The position numbers were made by a program, and so were the translations under genes. A DNA stretch of 64,000 nucleotides. Source: Hyphomicrobiales bacterium (GTDB lineage: Bacteria; Pseudomonadota; Alphaproteobacteria; Rhizobiales; Xanthobacteraceae). The notes below the pieces were generated by a model that was not told the DNA's origin, made no database searches, and was given only the letters and a program-made list of their open reading frames with translations. The stretch lies in assembly GCA_017305715.1 (NCBI GenBank), contig JAFKKG010000023.1, positions 62,001 through 126,000 on the forward strand. Direction: 5' to 3'. Each line of letters begins with the position of its first letter. Position 1 is the stretch's first letter. This document shows, piece by piece, positions 42,533-50,586 of this stretch.

Positions 42533-42636
42533 GCCGCGATGAGCGGTCCGGGCGCCTTTCGGGGGCCCGGCGGAGACGGGCGCCGGAGGTGTCCGACGTC
42601 TGCTCGTACCCATCTTGCTCAATGGAGGATTTGGCT
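42533..42636 (+). promoter_or_regulatory. ROSE RNA thermometer 2 (hspB leader)
   Basis: Nearly the same leader as at 40591-40691, with GGTCCGGGCGCC, GACGGGCGCCGGAGGTGTCC and GCTCGTACCCATC conserved. The core is TTGCT at 42615-42619 and AGGA at 42626-42629, separated by CAATGG instead of CCTTGG. The pairing bases are thus kept while the loop side differs by two bases, which could shift the melting temperature. Confidence 0.92.
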
Positions 42637-43098
42637 ATGAGGACTACCTACGATTTTGCTCCCCTCTGGCGGTCGACGATCGGTTTTGACCGCCTGTTCG
42701 ACCTCGTGGACGCGGCGCAACAGGCCGGCACGGAGGACAACTATCCCCCATGCAACGTCGAGCGCCTGGGCGAAGACCGCTACCAGATATCGTTGGCAGT
42801 GGCGGGCTTCTCCGCCGATGAAATCGCGATCACCGCAGAACAAAGCGTGCTGACGGTGGAAGGCCGGAAGTCGGAAAAGCAACAGCGCGAGTTCCTGTAC
42901 CAGGGAATTTCGTCGCGGCCCTTCAAGCGGCAGTTCAATCTGGCGGACTATGTCCAGGTCAAGGGAGCCGCGTTCGACAATGGCTTGCTGCAGATCGAAC
43001 TGGTGCGCGAGATCCCGGAAGCCATGAAGCCGCGCCGGATTACGATCGACGGCGCGCCCGCTTCGAACGTCCGGCAGATCGACGGCAAGGCGGCCTGA
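42637..43098 (+). CDS. hspB: Small heat-shock protein, Hsp20 class A (paralogue of hspA)
   Basis: 153 residues from ATG 42637, same length and plan as hspA (MRTTYDFAPLWRSTIGFDRL, then YPPCNVERLGEDRYQISLAV). The crystallin domain includes AGFSADEIAITAEQSVLTVE, FLYQGISSRPFKRQFNLADY and DNGLLQIELVREIPEAMKPR, with the C-terminal anchor RRITI. The high similarity of both the protein and its leader to hspA points to a local duplication of the ROSE-hsp unit around rpoH. It is the first gene of an hspB-hspC-degP run. Confidence 0.95.
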   Translation: MRTTYDFAPLWRSTIGFDRLFDLVDAAQQAGTEDNYPPCNVERLGEDRYQISLAVAGFSADEIAITAEQSVLTVEGRKSEKQQREFLYQGISSRPFKRQFNLADYVQVKGAAFDNGLLQIELVREIPEAMKPRRITIDGAPASNVRQIDGKAA

Positions 43099-43185
43099 CC
43101 GCGAAGCGACACCTACATCAGCGAACCGACTTCCGCGGCGGCTTTTGTCCGCGGCGGAAGTCGCTTGAATCAAGGAGAACACATC

Positions 43186-43677
43186 ATGGGTATCAAGGAT
43201 CTGATTCCTTGGAATAACGGCAGACGCGAGGTCGCCAGTACCGACGTTAGTCCGTTTTTTACGCTGCATCGCGAGATGAACCGCATGTTCGACGATGTAT
43301 TTCGCGGGTTCGATCTTGCACCGTTCGGATCGAGCCGTGGACTGAGCGGACTTGGCTGGCCCCAGATCGACATCGATGAGACCGACAGGGAGGTGCGCAT
43401 CACCGCCGAACTGCCTGGCCTCGACGAGAAGGACATCAGCCTCGAAATCGCAAATGGCGTTCTGTCGATCTCTGGCGAGAAAAAATCCGAATCGGAAGAC
43501 AAGGCACGTCGTTTCAGTGAACGGTACTACGGCCGGTTCGAACGGCGCATACCGCTGGAGGACGTCGATGAGGACAAAGTCTCGGCTGCGTTCAAGAACG
43601 GCGTCCTGACCATAACCGTGCCGAAATCCGCCGAAGCGAAGAATGTCCGCCGCATCGCGATCAATCGCCATGGCTGA
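43186..43677 (+). CDS. hspC: Small heat-shock protein, Hsp20 class B type
   Basis: 163 residues from ATG 43186 with AAGGAG upstream (a start at 43165 lies before that site). The N-terminus TLHREMNRMFDDVFRGFDLA and the domain PQIDIDETDREVRITAELPG then LDEKDISLEIANGVLSISGE are closer to the classical IbpA-unlike plant/bacterial class than to hspA/hspB, corresponding to class B sHsps of B. japonicum. It ends VPKSAEAKNVRRIAI with the I-x-I-like anchor. It probably forms separate oligomers from HspA/HspB. It lies 87 bases after hspB, without its own ROSE element. Confidence 0.93.
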   Translation: MGIKDLIPWNNGRREVASTDVSPFFTLHREMNRMFDDVFRGFDLAPFGSSRGLSGLGWPQIDIDETDREVRITAELPGLDEKDISLEIANGVLSISGEKKSESEDKARRFSERYYGRFERRIPLEDVDEDKVSAAFKNGVLTITVPKSAEAKNVRRIAINRHG

Positions 43678-43742
43678 CACGTTCCAACGTCCGGGCTCGC
43701 GACGTCCGGGCGGGACCGCCTCTACAAACTCGTTTACTCGCC

Positions 43743-44858
43743 ATGTCGAATAACTCATCGGTGACAATGGGTCGACCGTTCGCCCGAGCTTTGCTCCTCT
43801 GCGCGGCCATCATGTGGTCCCCCGCGCTCGCACAGGTACCGGATATCAGGGGAGGCCAAATTCCGACCCTTGCGCCTGTGGTAAAGGAGACCACTCCCTC
43901 GGTGGTCAACATTTCGGTGCACGCGCGGGTCAAGGAAGACAATCCGCTCTACCGCGATCCCGTCTTTCGAGAGTTTTTTGATCTCCCCAAGCAGCTCGAA
44001 AAAGAAGTTCAGGCCACCGGCTCGGGCGTGATCGTCGATGCCGAACGCGGCTATGTGCTTACCGCCAATCACGTTGTTGCGCAGATCTCAAAGGCCCAGG
44101 TCACGACCAAGGACGGACGAAAGTTCGACGCAAAATTGGTGGGGCGTGATCCTGCAACCGACATTGCCGTTCTTCAGCTTCAGGGATCGAAAGGCAACCT
44201 CAAGGCCATCCCGTTGAGCGACAGCGACCGGATTGAGGTCGGCGATTTCGTGATCGCCATAGGGAACCCTTTCGGCCTGGGTCAAACCGTTACGTCCGGA
44301 ATCGTCAGCGCCCTCGGCCGAACCGGCCTTGGCAAACAAGGGTATGAGGATTTCATCCAGACCGATGCATCCATCAATCCCGGAAATTCAGGCGGTGCTC
44401 TGGTCAACCTCAAGGGACAACTGATCGGGATCAATACGGCGATCATTTCGCCCGGCGGCGGCGGCAATGTCGGCATCGGATTCGCGGTGCCGATCAATAT
44501 GGCGCGCCGGGTCATGGAGCAGCTCGTTCAATATGGAGAGGTCCGTCGCGGCCAGATCGGCATTTCGATTCGGGAGCTGGGAAGCGATCTGGCGGCCAAG
44601 GAAGGTTATCAAGGTGCGTTGATCGGCGAGGTCGCCGGCGGCTCACCGGCAGAGAAAGCGGGTTTGCAGAAGGGCGACGTCGTAAAGGCGGTCGATGGCA
44701 TTCCGATCAGAAGCGCCGCCCAGCTTCGCAATCTGATCGGGCTCACCCGGCTCGGCGGCCGCGTCGAGCTTCGGATCGAGCGCAATGGCACTGTTCACAG
44801 CGCCAGCGTCGAGGTGGGCCCTGCAAAAGCACCGCTAAGGCGCACGGCCGATCAATGA
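43743..44858 (+). CDS. degP: DegP/HtrA-type periplasmic serine protease with one PDZ domain
   Basis: 371 residues from ATG 43743. The signal peptide FARALLLCAAIMWSPALAQ is followed by the protease domain with an intact triad: His110 (VLTANHVV), Asp140 (DPATDIAVL) and Ser216 (NPGNSGGAL). One PDZ domain follows (RRGQIGISIRELG ... AGLQKGDVVKAVDGIPI), so the protein is shorter than two-PDZ DegP (about 470 residues) and closer to DegS or one-PDZ HtrA in layout. It degrades misfolded envelope proteins. Its place behind hspB-hspC suggests cotranscription under heat control. No strong ribosome site is seen. Confidence 0.93.
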   Translation: MSNNSSVTMGRPFARALLLCAAIMWSPALAQVPDIRGGQIPTLAPVVKETTPSVVNISVHARVKEDNPLYRDPVFREFFDLPKQLEKEVQATGSGVIVDAERGYVLTANHVVAQISKAQVTTKDGRKFDAKLVGRDPATDIAVLQLQGSKGNLKAIPLSDSDRIEVGDFVIAIGNPFGLGQTVTSGIVSALGRTGLGKQGYEDFIQTDASINPGNSGGALVNLKGQLIGINTAIISPGGGGNVGIGFAVPINMARRVMEQLVQYGEVRRGQIGISIRELGSDLAAKEGYQGALIGEVAGGSPAEKAGLQKGDVVKAVDGIPIRSAAQLRNLIGLTRLGGRVELRIERNGTVHSASVEVGPAKAPLRRTADQ

Positions 44859-44952
44859 TCAGGAACGGCACGTGTACCGCTTGGGAAAGCGAAGCGCGCG
44901 ACGCGAAGCCCAAATGTTCCGTGAATAGAATTTGCATGCAGCGAGGCGCCAA

Positions 44953-45417
44953 TTGGTCAAGGAACGAAAAAGTGAAAAGGAGCTGCGCCAGATGATGCTG
45001 GAGGCCGCTCGCAAGCACGAAGAGTGCAGCGAGTTGGAGGATCTTTTCATCTTTGGCCCGACGCCACGTCCCGATGCGAACTGGGGCTTTGGGATCGCCG
45101 GCAAGGACAACAAGGTATCCGTGGCCTGCTATGCGCGCCTCGTCCAGATCGCCAGTGACCTCCAGTCCAAATATGAACTACATCCGGTCAAGGCGGCACG
45201 ACGCGAGATAGAGGCGAGGGTCTGGTCCCTGGTCCGTGATCACCCGACACTCAATGCGTCACTTTCGCGCGTCGGCGGCGCCTACGAAGTCGCCACGTTC
45301 AAGCAATTGGAGGGCAGGCCGAACTGGACAATGGAATGGACTACTGACGATCAGCCGGCCAAAACCGAGTTTGAACGGGTCGTCAGGTCCGTTCAAACGC
45401 AAATTGAGTTGGAATAG
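44953..45417 (+). CDS. Hypothetical protein downstream of degP
   Basis: 154 residues if the TTG at 44953 (GAGG six bases upstream) is used; TTG 44932 is an alternative. The sequence is helical and charged (KSEKELRQMMLEAARKHEE), then DLFIFGPTPRPDANWGFGIA and a long helix to the end. No domain I recognise. It is the last gene in the heat-shock block before the right-hand att-like sequence, so it may be cargo carried with it. Confidence 0.6.
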   Translation: MVKERKSEKELRQMMLEAARKHEECSELEDLFIFGPTPRPDANWGFGIAGKDNKVSVACYARLVQIASDLQSKYELHPVKAARREIEARVWSLVRDHPTLNASLSRVGGAYEVATFKQLEGRPNWTMEWTTDDQPAKTEFERVVRSVQTQIELE

Positions 45418-45996
45418 CCGTTTTGCCATGGTTGCGTCGGCGGTAGCTATCTGAGTATTGAACGTCCGCCCGGTACAGCCGAAACAACCTCAGTCAATTT
45501 TGCCTAAGCCCAGTGCGTTGATGTCGGCGCCCATGACGGCATGCATTCGCTGGCGGTCCCAACTTGCGCATAGTCGACCATCGGCAGAGTAAGCGCTCGC
45601 CTGCCTCCCCCAACGATTTCGAGTCTGAGCCGGATTCGATTCCGGTCGGCCGATTGTGGAGACAAGAACCGCATGGACGGTGCCTGCTGCCCGCTGATTT
45701 GTCTTGCGAGCCAACGCCGTTCTCATCTTGTTGGTATTCCTGTTGGTACCCGCAGCCATCGGCGACTAAACCTGCTGCAAATTCAATTTGTTATGCTACC
45801 AGGCGATCGTCGGCCAGGGCACCACGTTTCGCCTGCGGCGACGCGTGGCACAGCCACGCTGCCGCACGAAGCGTGGCCAGCATGGCCCGAGGGGCGACGA
45901 CGGGCGAGACAGACTCCGACACAGCCGCACCGTGCATTGCGAGCGAGGCGATCTCCCCGTACCCTCCAGAACGACTCCCAATCCGGATCTTACCCG
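45418..45996. other. Non-coding stretch at the right edge of the heat-shock block
   Basis: No gene with a ribosome site. TTCGATTCCGG at 45635-45645 matches the T-arm sequence of tRNA-Leu (36094-36104). Ninety-odd bases on, GTTCTCATC and TTGTTGGTATTCCTGTTGG (45719-45746) match the sequence 90-135 bases after the tRNA gene. This looks like a second, worn copy of the tRNA-end/att region. A half REP-like sequence, CATTGCGAGCGAGGCGAT, is near 45935-45952. Confidence 0.45.
45728..45748 (+). repeat. Right copy of the att-like / integrase-start repeat
   Basis: TTGTTGGTATT, CC, TGTTGGTA matches the left copy at 36233-36253 (TTGTTGGTATT, TT, TGTTGGCA) at 18 of 21 bases and in the same orientation. In both copies it follows GTTCTCATC. 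On the minus strand each encodes a P-T-(K/G)-I-P-T-like peptide. Confidence 0.5.
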
Positions 45997-46461
45997 ATGG
46001 ACATGCTCGTCAAACTCTATGCGCTGCCCGATTCCCGGCCTGCGTATGATCGATTGCTCAAGGCCGGAATCGTGCTGCGCCGCGCGCTGGCGCCCGAGAA
46101 GCACAAGATCATTGGTTGGGTGCGGCAGAATTTCAGCGAGGCGTGGGCCAGCGAAGCCGATGTGGCGTTCAGCCGCCAGCCGGTTTCCTGCTTCATCGCG
46201 ATCCGGGAAAAGAACATCGTCGGCTTCGCCTGCCATGACGCGACCTGCCCCAACTTCTTCGGTCCCACCGGGGTCGATCCGAAGGTCCGCAACGGCGGTG
46301 TCGGAAAGGCCCTGCTGTTCGCCTGTCTCGAGGACATGCGACAGCAAGGTTTTGGTTACGCCATCATCGGCGGCGTCGGGCCGGCGGAGTTTTACGCAAA
46401 GGCGGTCGGCGCGGTGCCGATCGAAGGCTCGGAGCCGGGAATTTATCGCGGGTTGCTGTAG
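45997..46461 (+). CDS. GNAT family N-acetyltransferase
   Basis: 154 residues from ATG 45997 (ATG 46003 also possible). The acetyl-CoA binding region VDPKVRNGGVGKALLFACLE matches the GNAT motif A (R-x-x-G-x-G/A), preceded by strand IREKNIVGFACHD and followed by GYAIIGGVGPAEFYAKAVGA (motif B). The acceptor is unknown; candidates are small amines, peptides or protein termini. Isolated gene, convergent with aspartase. Confidence 0.85.
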   Translation: MDMLVKLYALPDSRPAYDRLLKAGIVLRRALAPEKHKIIGWVRQNFSEAWASEADVAFSRQPVSCFIAIREKNIVGFACHDATCPNFFGPTGVDPKVRNGGVGKALLFACLEDMRQQGFGYAIIGGVGPAEFYAKAVGAVPIEGSEPGIYRGLL

Positions 46462-46465
46462 GCCC

Positions 46466-47923
46466 TCACCCGATCTCCTTCGGCGCGACGTTCTCCACCT
46501 GGGGCTGGCCGGCGACCGAGGTCACGGCGAAGGCGCGGGGCTGGGTCAGCACTTCCGGCCGCAGGATCTGGTCGAGCTGTTCGCGCGTCAGCAGCTTTTT
46601 CGCCAGCACCAGATCATAGACGCTCTGGCCGCTGACCAGCGCGTCGTGGGCGATCTCGGTGGCGTTGGCGTAGCCGATATAGGGATTGAGCGCGGTCACG
46701 ATGCCGATCGAGTTCTCGACGCCGCGGCGCAGATGCTCGCGGTTGGCGGTGATGCCGTTGACGCATTTGGAGGCCAGCGTCAGGCAGCCGGCGCGCAGGT
46801 GATTGACGCTCTTGAACAGGCTGTGGGCGATGATCGGCTCGAACGCATTGAGCTGCAACTGGCCGGCCTCGGCGGCAAAGCTCACGGTGATGTCGTTGCC
46901 GATCACCTCGAAGGCGATCTGGTTGACGACCTCGGGAATCACGGGATTGACCTTGCCCGGCATGATGCTGCTTCCGGCCTGCATCGGCGGCAAATTGATC
47001 TCGTTCAGGCCGACGCGCGGCCCGGACGACAATAGCCGCAGATCGTTGCAGGTCTTCGACAGTTTGACGGCGACGCGCTTGAGCACGCCGGAGAGCTGCA
47101 CGAAGGCGCCGCAATCCTGCGTCGCCTCGACCAGATTGCTCGCGGTCACCACGGGAATGCCGGTGACGGATCGCAGATGCCGGCACACCAGAGCGGCATA
47201 ATCCGGATGCGAGTTGATGCCGGTGCCGATCGCGGTCGCGCCCATGTTGATTTCGCACACCAGGAGCACGGCCTCCTTCAGCCGCTGCTCGTCTTCGCCC
47301 AGCATGACGGCGTAGGTGGAAAATTCCTGGCCCAGCGTCATCGGAACGGCGTCCTGCAACTGCGTGCGGCCCATCTTGATGATGTCGCGGAATTCATCGG
47401 ATTTGTGCTCGAAAGCCTCGCGCAGCACCGCCATGGCTTCGACCAGCCGCATGATGCCGGCATAGCCGGCGAGCTTCAGCGCCGTCGGATAGACGTCGTT
47501 GGTGCTCTGGCTCATGTTGACGTGCTCGTTCGGATGCAGGGATTTGTAATCGCCCTTGGGCCGGCCGAGCAGCTCCAGCGCGCGGTTCGCGATCACTTCA
47601 TTGGCGTTCATGTTGGTCGAGGTGCCGGCGCCGCCCTGGATGACGTCGACCACGAACTGGTCGTGCAGGGCGCCGCCCCGCACTTCCTCGGCGGCGGCGA
47701 CGATGGCGTCGGCGAGTTTGGCATCGAGCAATCCGAGTTCGCGGTTGCTCTTGGCCGCGGCGATCTTGATCGAGGCCAGGGCGGCGATCAGGTCCGGATA
47801 GATCGAGATCGGCGTGCCGCTGATCGGGAAATTCTCCACCGCCCGCAAGGTGTGGACGCCATAATAAGCATCCGCCGGAACGTCGCGGTCGCCCAACAGA
47901 TCGTGCTCGCGTCGTGTCGTCAT
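46466..47923 (-). CDS. aspA: Aspartate ammonia-lyase (aspartase)
   Basis: 485 residues from ATG 47923, typical length. The fumarase/aspartase superfamily signature GSSIMPGKVNP is at 317-327, containing the catalytic Ser and the loop that closes over substrate. AGTSTNMNANEVIANRA and HPNEHVNMSQSTNDVYPTAL are the other two conserved blocks, and the Thr-Ser-Thr-Asn stretch is the aspartase type. It converts L-aspartate reversibly to fumarate and ammonia, linking amino acids to the TCA cycle. It stands alone, with a REP-like palindrome just upstream. Confidence 0.95.
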   Translation of the reverse strand: MTTRREHDLLGDRDVPADAYYGVHTLRAVENFPISGTPISIYPDLIAALASIKIAAAKSNRELGLLDAKLADAIVAAAEEVRGGALHDQFVVDVIQGGAGTSTNMNANEVIANRALELLGRPKGDYKSLHPNEHVNMSQSTNDVYPTALKLAGYAGIMRLVEAMAVLREAFEHKSDEFRDIIKMGRTQLQDAVPMTLGQEFSTYAVMLGEDEQRLKEAVLLVCEINMGATAIGTGINSHPDYAALVCRHLRSVTGIPVVTASNLVEATQDCGAFVQLSGVLKRVAVKLSKTCNDLRLLSSGPRVGLNEINLPPMQAGSSIMPGKVNPVIPEVVNQIAFEVIGNDITVSFAAEAGQLQLNAFEPIIAHSLFKSVNHLRAGCLTLASKCVNGITANREHLRRGVENSIGIVTALNPYIGYANATEIAHDALVSGQSVYDLVLAKKLLTREQLDQILRPEVLTQPRAFAVTSVAGQPQVENVAPKEIG

Positions 47924-48032
47924 GGGGATACCCTCCGTTTCGGCTGGCTTGATAAGAGCAGGAGACGGGGGCTTTTCCTAGTGTCACATTGGGCGCATCG
48001 AAGGATGCAGTCCCGCTCTTTCAAGGTCATTA

Positions 48033-48094
48033 CGAGCCAAGCGATGCAATCCATCCCTCAACGCGGGGAAAGATGGATTGCTTCGCTTCGCTCG
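48033..48094. repeat. REP-like palindromic element, copy 2
   Basis: The arms CGAGCC-AAGCGATGCAATCCATC and GATGGATTGCTTCGCTTCGCTCG pair with few mismatches around CGCGGGGAAA. The right arm shares GGATTGCTTCGCTTCGCTC with the element at 15782-15843. It lies between aspA and the NlpC/P60 gene. Confidence 0.7.
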
Positions 48095-48145
48095 CCAGGA
48101 CGAGTGGATGCAGTTTCGCTGTCACGCGGCGCGATGCGCCCAGGG

Positions 48146-50113
48146 TCACTTCTTCCCGAACGAGCTGAACAGGCTGCCCAGCAAATTCGATCCGATGCCG
48201 CCAAGCGCGCCAAATCCGCCGGTGGCGCCGATGATGCCTGTGATCAACGGGATCAGCGTGGCAAGCGTGGAGGCCGACGCCGGCATGGTCGATGCGGCTC
48301 CCGCAGCGGTGCCCACGGTGGTGGCTGCGGCCGCCGTGCCCGCTCCCAGGTTGAACGGCAGGTTGAGGGCGCCCAGCGCCTGCAACAAGGTGACGATGCC
48401 AAGCGCGCCGGCCGAGAGCTGCACGCTCGGCCGCGACAGCACGGGCGTAGCCGGTTCGGTGGGCGCGTCGACCTTCGGCGTGGTCCCCGGATAGGGCTTG
48501 CCGGTGATCTTTTCGTAGAGCATCGGCAACAGCAGGGCCATGATCAGGTCGTTCGGGTTTTGCGGCGCGGCGGGTGACGGCACCACCGGCGCCGGCACGG
48601 TGTTGATCGGCTGCGGATTGATGGGCGGCGTGACCAGCGGCGTGCCGGTCAGGGCGGCCAGCAATTGCGTGATATCGAGCTGCTTGCCGGACAGCGCGGA
48701 CTGCAACAGCAGCGGCAGCAACAATTCGAGGCCTTGGCCCGGCTTGGCAGGATCGGTGGCCATCGTTTTCTCCTTCGATAGCAACATGAGGATGAGAGGG
48801 AGCAACTGCTGCGCATCGGCCGGCATCGTTCCACCGAAGATCGCTCCGGGATCCGGTAGCGGACCGATCGGCCCGGTGTTGCCGCCGAGGTTGATCAGCG
48901 ACACGCCAAGCGCCGCAGCGGTTTCCGGCCCCACGGCGCCGTCAACCACCATGCCTTCGGCCTCCTGGAATTGCAGCACGGCGGCCTGGGTGTTGGGCCC
49001 GTAGTCGCCATCGATCAGACCGGGATCGAAACCCTTCGCAGCCAGCGCCTGCTGGATCTGCGTCACCACGGCCTTGTCCATGTTCGGCGCAGCGACGTCG
49101 TAGACGATCGCCGGCGGCGTCACCTTGATCGGCACCGAAGCGTCGTAGGAAAAGTTCGGCAGCAGGATGCCGGTATCCCAGACTCGGCCCTGCACCGAAT
49201 CGGCGACGACACCGTAGCGCCGCCCCTTGGCCTCGATGGTGCCGCCCTGGCCGTCGCACACCGCGATGTGGCCCATCTTGCCGGGGCCCGGCGGATAGCG
49301 AAGCACGATGCCGCCTACCGTCGCCGCGGCCTCCTCGACCGAGACGCGCTTGCCCAGCCGCTCGAGATCGGCTTTCCAGGCGCCGGTATAGGCGTCGGCC
49401 TTGGCCGGCGCCGCGTGGTCGTCCACACAGCCATAGAGGATGCCGGCCTCCTGATAGACCAGCCAGGAGACGAACTCGGCACAGTCCCACGGGCCGTGCC
49501 AATCCGGATCGTCCTTCGGCACCTGCGTGTTGACGTAGGGCTCGCCGATATGTTTGCGCGCCCGCAGCACCAGGCCGGCGCCCGACGGGACACCGCTGGC
49601 CGGCGGCTGTACGACGACCTGGACCGGCAGATTGTCGAGAAAGGCATCGGCGCTACCGGCCTTGTACATCGCGTGCGCCTGACGCCATTCCTCCTCGGTC
49701 AGATTGTTGCCCTTGCCCGACTCGCGGCCGGCAATGGCCTTCAGCAGCGCGATGGCCTTGACGACATCGTCGACCATGTCCTTGGTCAGCATGGCGTTCG
49801 GGTCGTAGCCTGGCACGCCGAAACCGTTGGCGCCGGTCCATTTCGTTCCCGCCTCGCCGATCCGCATGCCGACATAGCTGCGCGACAGCAGGTCGAAGTT
49901 CGACGCGGCGCCGTTCACCGGCGACGGAAAGCGCGCGATCTTGTGGTTGCCGCCGATGATGCCATAGCCGGTCTGGCCAAACCGCGCCGCCCGCGCACTC
50001 GGATACTGGGCGCCGGGATTGAAGTAGCGGAATGACGCGCATTCGGTGCCGCCGACGTCATCGCGGTTGTTCGCGGTGGAGGGGTCCGTCGATCTGCCGA
50101 TTTGACCAGCCAT
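48146..50113 (-). CDS. NlpC/P60-like peptidase-fold protein with peptidoglycan-binding domain
   Basis: 655 residues from ATG 50113 with GGGAGCTGG upstream. Residues 1-170 are unrecognised. A papain-like NlpC/P60-type domain follows (about 178-320): GLVLRARKHIGEPYV, then catalytic Cys211 in GPWDCAEFVSWLVY and His282 in KMGHIAVCDG. A PG_binding_1 domain is at about 350-403 (VVTQIQQALAAKGFDPGLID, DGDYGPNTQAAVLQFQ). The C-terminal 250 residues are Ala/Leu/Pro/Gly-rich and hydrophobic, ending GGIGSNLLGSLFSSFGKK. No signal peptide is seen. It probably cleaves peptidoglycan stem peptides. It is divergent from a DUF2235 lipase-like gene, a pairing that recalls effector loci. Confidence 0.8.
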   Translation of the reverse strand: MAGQIGRSTDPSTANNRDDVGGTECASFRYFNPGAQYPSARAARFGQTGYGIIGGNHKIARFPSPVNGAASNFDLLSRSYVGMRIGEAGTKWTGANGFGVPGYDPNAMLTKDMVDDVVKAIALLKAIAGRESGKGNNLTEEEWRQAHAMYKAGSADAFLDNLPVQVVVQPPASGVPSGAGLVLRARKHIGEPYVNTQVPKDDPDWHGPWDCAEFVSWLVYQEAGILYGCVDDHAAPAKADAYTGAWKADLERLGKRVSVEEAAATVGGIVLRYPPGPGKMGHIAVCDGQGGTIEAKGRRYGVVADSVQGRVWDTGILLPNFSYDASVPIKVTPPAIVYDVAAPNMDKAVVTQIQQALAAKGFDPGLIDGDYGPNTQAAVLQFQEAEGMVVDGAVGPETAAALGVSLINLGGNTGPIGPLPDPGAIFGGTMPADAQQLLPLILMLLSKEKTMATDPAKPGQGLELLLPLLLQSALSGKQLDITQLLAALTGTPLVTPPINPQPINTVPAPVVPSPAAPQNPNDLIMALLLPMLYEKITGKPYPGTTPKVDAPTEPATPVLSRPSVQLSAGALGIVTLLQALGALNLPFNLGAGTAAAATTVGTAAGAASTMPASASTLATLIPLITGIIGATGGFGALGGIGSNLLGSLFSSFGKK

Positions 50114-50586
50114 GGCCAGCTCCCGTGATCCTGTGTTTGAAGCGCCTCTGCGTTTTGCCGATGTCCGTTGTGTCGATGTCCGTTTCACCGATCGCCGCGG
50201 CTTTGCTCCTTGCTTGCTGCTCATTCGCGTTCACGCTTGTCCGGCGGGCCACAGCCCGGGAGAACCGTTGCGCAATGCCGCTTCCAGCCGGCCAGGCTTC
50301 CCCCGGCAGCGACCGCATTGCCGGTTGGCTCCATGGATCGACGATGACGCGCCGGTTACTTTCCCGGTGCGGCTGGATCGGACGCGATCATAACAGAGTG
50401 ATGATTCATCGAGTGTGATCTGAATTACATACAACCCAACTTGCTACCTCAGCGGGTTCATGTACTGAATGCATTCACCTCCTCGATCCCTTTTTCCTTG
50501 GGGATCGCGCCGACGAGCCTGCGGCAAGAAGCGCGGCTTGCGGATATCGTGTCCGGGTCTGCTGAAAAAGATCAGTCGGGGAATAG
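50114..50586. other. 473-base gap between the divergent NlpC/P60 and DUF2235 genes
   Basis: No supported gene. It should contain both promoters. AT-richer sequence lies near 50395-50445 (ATAACAGAGTGATGATTCATC region). Nothing resembling a regulator site or hairpin stands out. Confidence 0.4.

Noticed and set aside
45564-46049. A plus-strand frame at the right edge of the heat-shock block
   Set aside because: It overlaps the GNAT gene in another frame and has no ribosome site; its Cys/Trp stretch comes from the att-like repeat.
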